Below the pieces are notes generated by a model, which had not been told where the DNA came from, did not search any database, and saw nothing but the letters and a program-made list of their open reading frames with translations. A DNA stretch of 64,000 nt from Watersipora subatra (taxonomy: Eukaryota; Bryozoa; Gymnolaemata; Cheilostomatida; Watersiporidae): positions 29,581,191 through 29,645,190 of the forward strand of contig NC_088708.1 in NCBI RefSeq assembly GCF_963576615.1, in the 5' to 3' direction. The position numbers and the translations under genes are program-made. Shown here piece by piece: positions 61,723-64,000 of this stretch (position 1 is the stretch's first letter; every line of letters begins with the position of its first letter).

Positions 61723-61968
61723 TCAGCCATCTAATGAATGCTGTTTCATTTTCAGATCACACGATATACATTTAGCTTTTAAAATACGTAACTTTCTTTT
61801 ACAATCTTGCAACTCCAAAATTTGTTTATCCAGCTGCAACTGATATGCCAACTTTTCTTCCTCATACTGAGCATAGGCTGACTTTAGTGCTGCCACCCTT
61901 TCCTCTTCCTCCGCTTCATTCTTCTCTTTAAGCTGATTGAGTTGTTGACGTGCAGCGACAATATTTTC
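61723..61968 (-). CDS. Last exon of an unidentified coiled-coil gene (partial)
   Basis: Acceptor TTGTTTTCAG at 61969-61978 opens a phase-0 exon of 81 codons that ends in TGA at 61723. The product is strongly helical and charged (AARQQLNQLKEKNEAEEEER, YEEEKLAYQLQLDKQILEL) and ends CISCDLKMKQHSLDG. It is not part of CCDC17, whose own start codon lies 2.6 kb downstream. The upstream exons must be outside the window, beyond 64000. No family recognised; coiled-coil ciliary or centrosomal proteins are possible. Confidence 0.6.
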   Translation of the reverse strand, partial: ENIVAARQQLNQLKEKNEAEEEERVAALKSAYAQYEEEKLAYQLQLDKQILELQDCKRKLRILKAKCISCDLKMKQHSLDG

Positions 61969-62344
61969 CTGAAAACAAGTGAAATACACAAGGTAATGGA
62001 AACATGGGAACGTGTAAATGATAATACAATACAGAGCATCCCTGTTTTACAGTTTTTCGCCTTACGATGCAGAACACAATGTTTTTTTGTCCCCTCCATT
62101 CGACTTTTTTTTGCCATATGGCATCCACCAAAATGTCTCTTTAAATTCAAATTTGGCGGCCGATGTGCTGAATACGTTGGAATAATGCAGGTGCCAATAT
62201 GCTGTTCACCGAAATCCCTCCCACAACGACCGAAGAGATATGATGCTTGCTCTCTCAGTTTAACATCCTTCGTGTTTCGTAAATGCTTGATAATGCTTGA
62301 TAATGCTTGAGTGAAACAAAAGTTAGTGAAAAGTAGGTGAATGT
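61969..62344. other. Intron DNA, nothing recognised
   Basis: Overlapping ORFs of 67-122 codons on both strands have no recognisable family. A triple TGATAATGCT repeat lies at about 62287-62310. Confidence 0.4.
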
Positions 62345-62640
62345 GAAAACTTATTGTGCATTTTAGCGTTTAATATAATATTTGCTATAAATTTTAATTC
62401 ATTATACACGTATATAACTATATATATCAATATTAATATAAAACATCAAATTTATTGTGCATTTGAGCGTTTAATATAATATTTGCTATAAATTTTAATT
62501 CATTATACACGTATATAACTATATATATCAATATTAATATAAAACATCAAATTTATTGTGCATTTTAGCGTTCAATATTACATATAATATTTGCTATAAA
62601 TTTTAATTATCATGCGTATATAACTATATAGCTACATGTA
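62345..62640. repeat. 101-bp tandem repeat, three copies
   Basis: Three copies with ATTGTGCATTTTAGCGTT and ATATTTGCTATAAATTTTAA, starting about 62352, 62453 and 62554. Copies 1 and 2 are nearly identical, so the duplication is recent. Copy 3 is partial and more diverged. Confidence 0.9.
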
Positions 62641-63144
62641 TATATAATTCGTTAGCCATGGATCATAAGATTGATAATGACGTTAAAGGAAAAAGTAAGA
62701 ACCATAATCATAAGCAGATCATAACCATTAAATACACTAAAGTTACTGTGGGTAACTATAGTTAAGGTTGATATACCATTTTGTTACTAATTTTTAATAT
62801 GTACAGTACGTATATAAGATTTTTGATGATTTTACCGGGGGTTTGCATTAGATAATTACTATAGGTTTCTACACCCCTCCATACGACATTTTCGCCTTAC
62901 GATGTCAACACCAAAACAATGTAATGTGGTATGGTGGGTGTCCACTGTATGCACAAGGTAATCAACTAATATGAACAAGGTAATCAACTAATATGAACAA
63001 GATAATGGAGGAATTTAAATGTGTTTACGATAATAAAGCATGCAATGTGTACAATGAAATAGGAGAATAGGTAGTGTATATAAAGTAATAGAAAGGTAGG
63101 TAGAGAGTACAGAGCTGCCAACATGAGTGAAATCTAAGAGAAAC
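62641..63144. other. Spacer without recognised feature
   Basis: AT-rich, with a short direct repeat of AAGGTAATCAACTAATATGA near 62955-62995. No gene seen. Confidence 0.45.
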
Positions 63145-63915
63145 TAGGTAGTAGGTATATAGGTAGTAGGTATATAGGTAGTAGGTATATAGGTAGTAGA
63201 TATATACAGTAGGTAGTAGATATATACAGTAGGTAGTAGATATATACAGTAGGTAGTAGATATATACAGTAGGTAGTAGATATATACAGTAGGTAGTAGA
63301 TATATACAGTAGGTAGTAGGTATATACAGTAGGTAGTAGGTATGTAGGTAGTAGATATGTAGGTAGTAGGTATATAGGTAGTAGATATATAGGTAGTAGG
63401 TATATAGGTAGTAGATATATAGGTAGTAGGTATATAGGTAGTAGGTATATAGGTTGTAGATACATAGGTAGTAGGTATATAGGTAGTAGATATATAGGTA
63501 GTAGATATATAGGTAGTACGGATATAGGTAGTAGGTATATAGGTAGTAGGTATATAGGTAGTAGATATATACAGTAGGTAGTAGACATATACAGTAGGTA
63601 GTAGATATATAGGTAGTAGATATATATGTAGGTAGTAGGTATATAGGTAGTAGATATGTAGGTAGTAGGTATATAGGTTGTAGATATATAGGTAGTAGGT
63701 ATATAGGCAGTAGATATGTAGGTAGTAGGTATATAGGTAGTAGATATACAGGTAGCAGATATATAGGTAGTAGGTATATAGGTAATAGATATATAGGTAG
63801 TAGGTATATAGGTCATAGGTATATAGGTAGTAGGTATATAGGTAGGTGGTATATAGGTAGTAGATATATAGGTAGTAGATATATAGGTAGTAGGTATATA
63901 GGTAGTAGGTAGAAA
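63145..63915. repeat. 15/20-bp GTAGGTAGTAGATATATA minisatellite
   Basis: About 45 copies of a 15-base unit (GGTAGTAGGTATATA) and a 20-base variant with ACAGTAG. The 20-base variant clusters at 63190-63330 and near 63570. Minus-strand ORFs of 283 and 306 codons over it (TTYIPTTYI and YYLYIYYLY repeats) are read-through. Confidence 0.95.
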
Positions 63916-64000
63916 TATATGTAGAAATGTATAGAAGCAATGCAAGTAGTGATAGAGACCAGACAGATAGTAATAAGGACCTCATGTTGAAGTAGAGACA

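Noticed and set aside
61723-61968. N-terminal exon of CCDC17
   Set aside because: It ends in its own stop codon, and CCDC17 has a good start with its zinc finger at 59119.
63025-63985. 283- and 306-codon minus-strand ORFs
   Set aside because: Read-through of the GTAGGTAGTAG minisatellite in two frames.

Overview
This is animal (metazoan) nuclear DNA: AT-rich, with short GT-AG exons, long introns and many transposable elements. The species cannot be fixed from sequence alone; the gene set (two cilium genes, a NatC subunit, a thioredoxin-like protein) and the repeat types fit a marine or other invertebrate, perhaps a spiralian, but that is inference.

Four host genes could be rebuilt exon by exon with matching splice phases. 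From left to right they are TXNDC17 (minus, 4 exons, 8195-11584), TEKT1 tektin-1 (plus, 7 coding exons, 24690-26674), NAA35 the auxiliary subunit of N-terminal acetyltransferase C (minus, 6 exons, 27110-34834, tail to tail with TEKT1), and CCDC17 (minus, 7 exons over 14.5 kb, 44648-59119). An unrecognised three-exon gene lies at 41643-43896 (plus), with a small divergent ORF 51 bases away. The last exon of another coiled-coil gene is at 61723-61968 (minus). TEKT1 and CCDC17 are both cilium genes, and an exact RFX-type X-box lies about 0.9 kb upstream of CCDC17.

The rest is repeats and mobile elements. There is a 2.1-kb array of a 21-bp unit (555-2630) and a unit carrying a DUF7869-like gene between inverted ATCATATT-rich arrays (3935-6570). 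A jockey/CR1-type LINE (14394-23562) is split by a young Ty3/gypsy element (16503-23288, 4-bp target duplication). A 3.5-kb element has about 470-bp terminal inverted repeats (35404-38865), and a LINE tail lies at 39080-40016.

The last CCDC17 intron (45030-50879) is a nest of elements: three head-to-tail Helitron-like units, an AT satellite, a deleted hAT element with an exact 8-bp duplication, a palindromic MITE, and a REL-type (R2/R4-like) LINE fragment between TA repeats. Further tandem arrays fill 60.9-61.4 kb and 63.1-63.9 kb.

Many long open frames here are only read-through of tandem repeats and are not genes.
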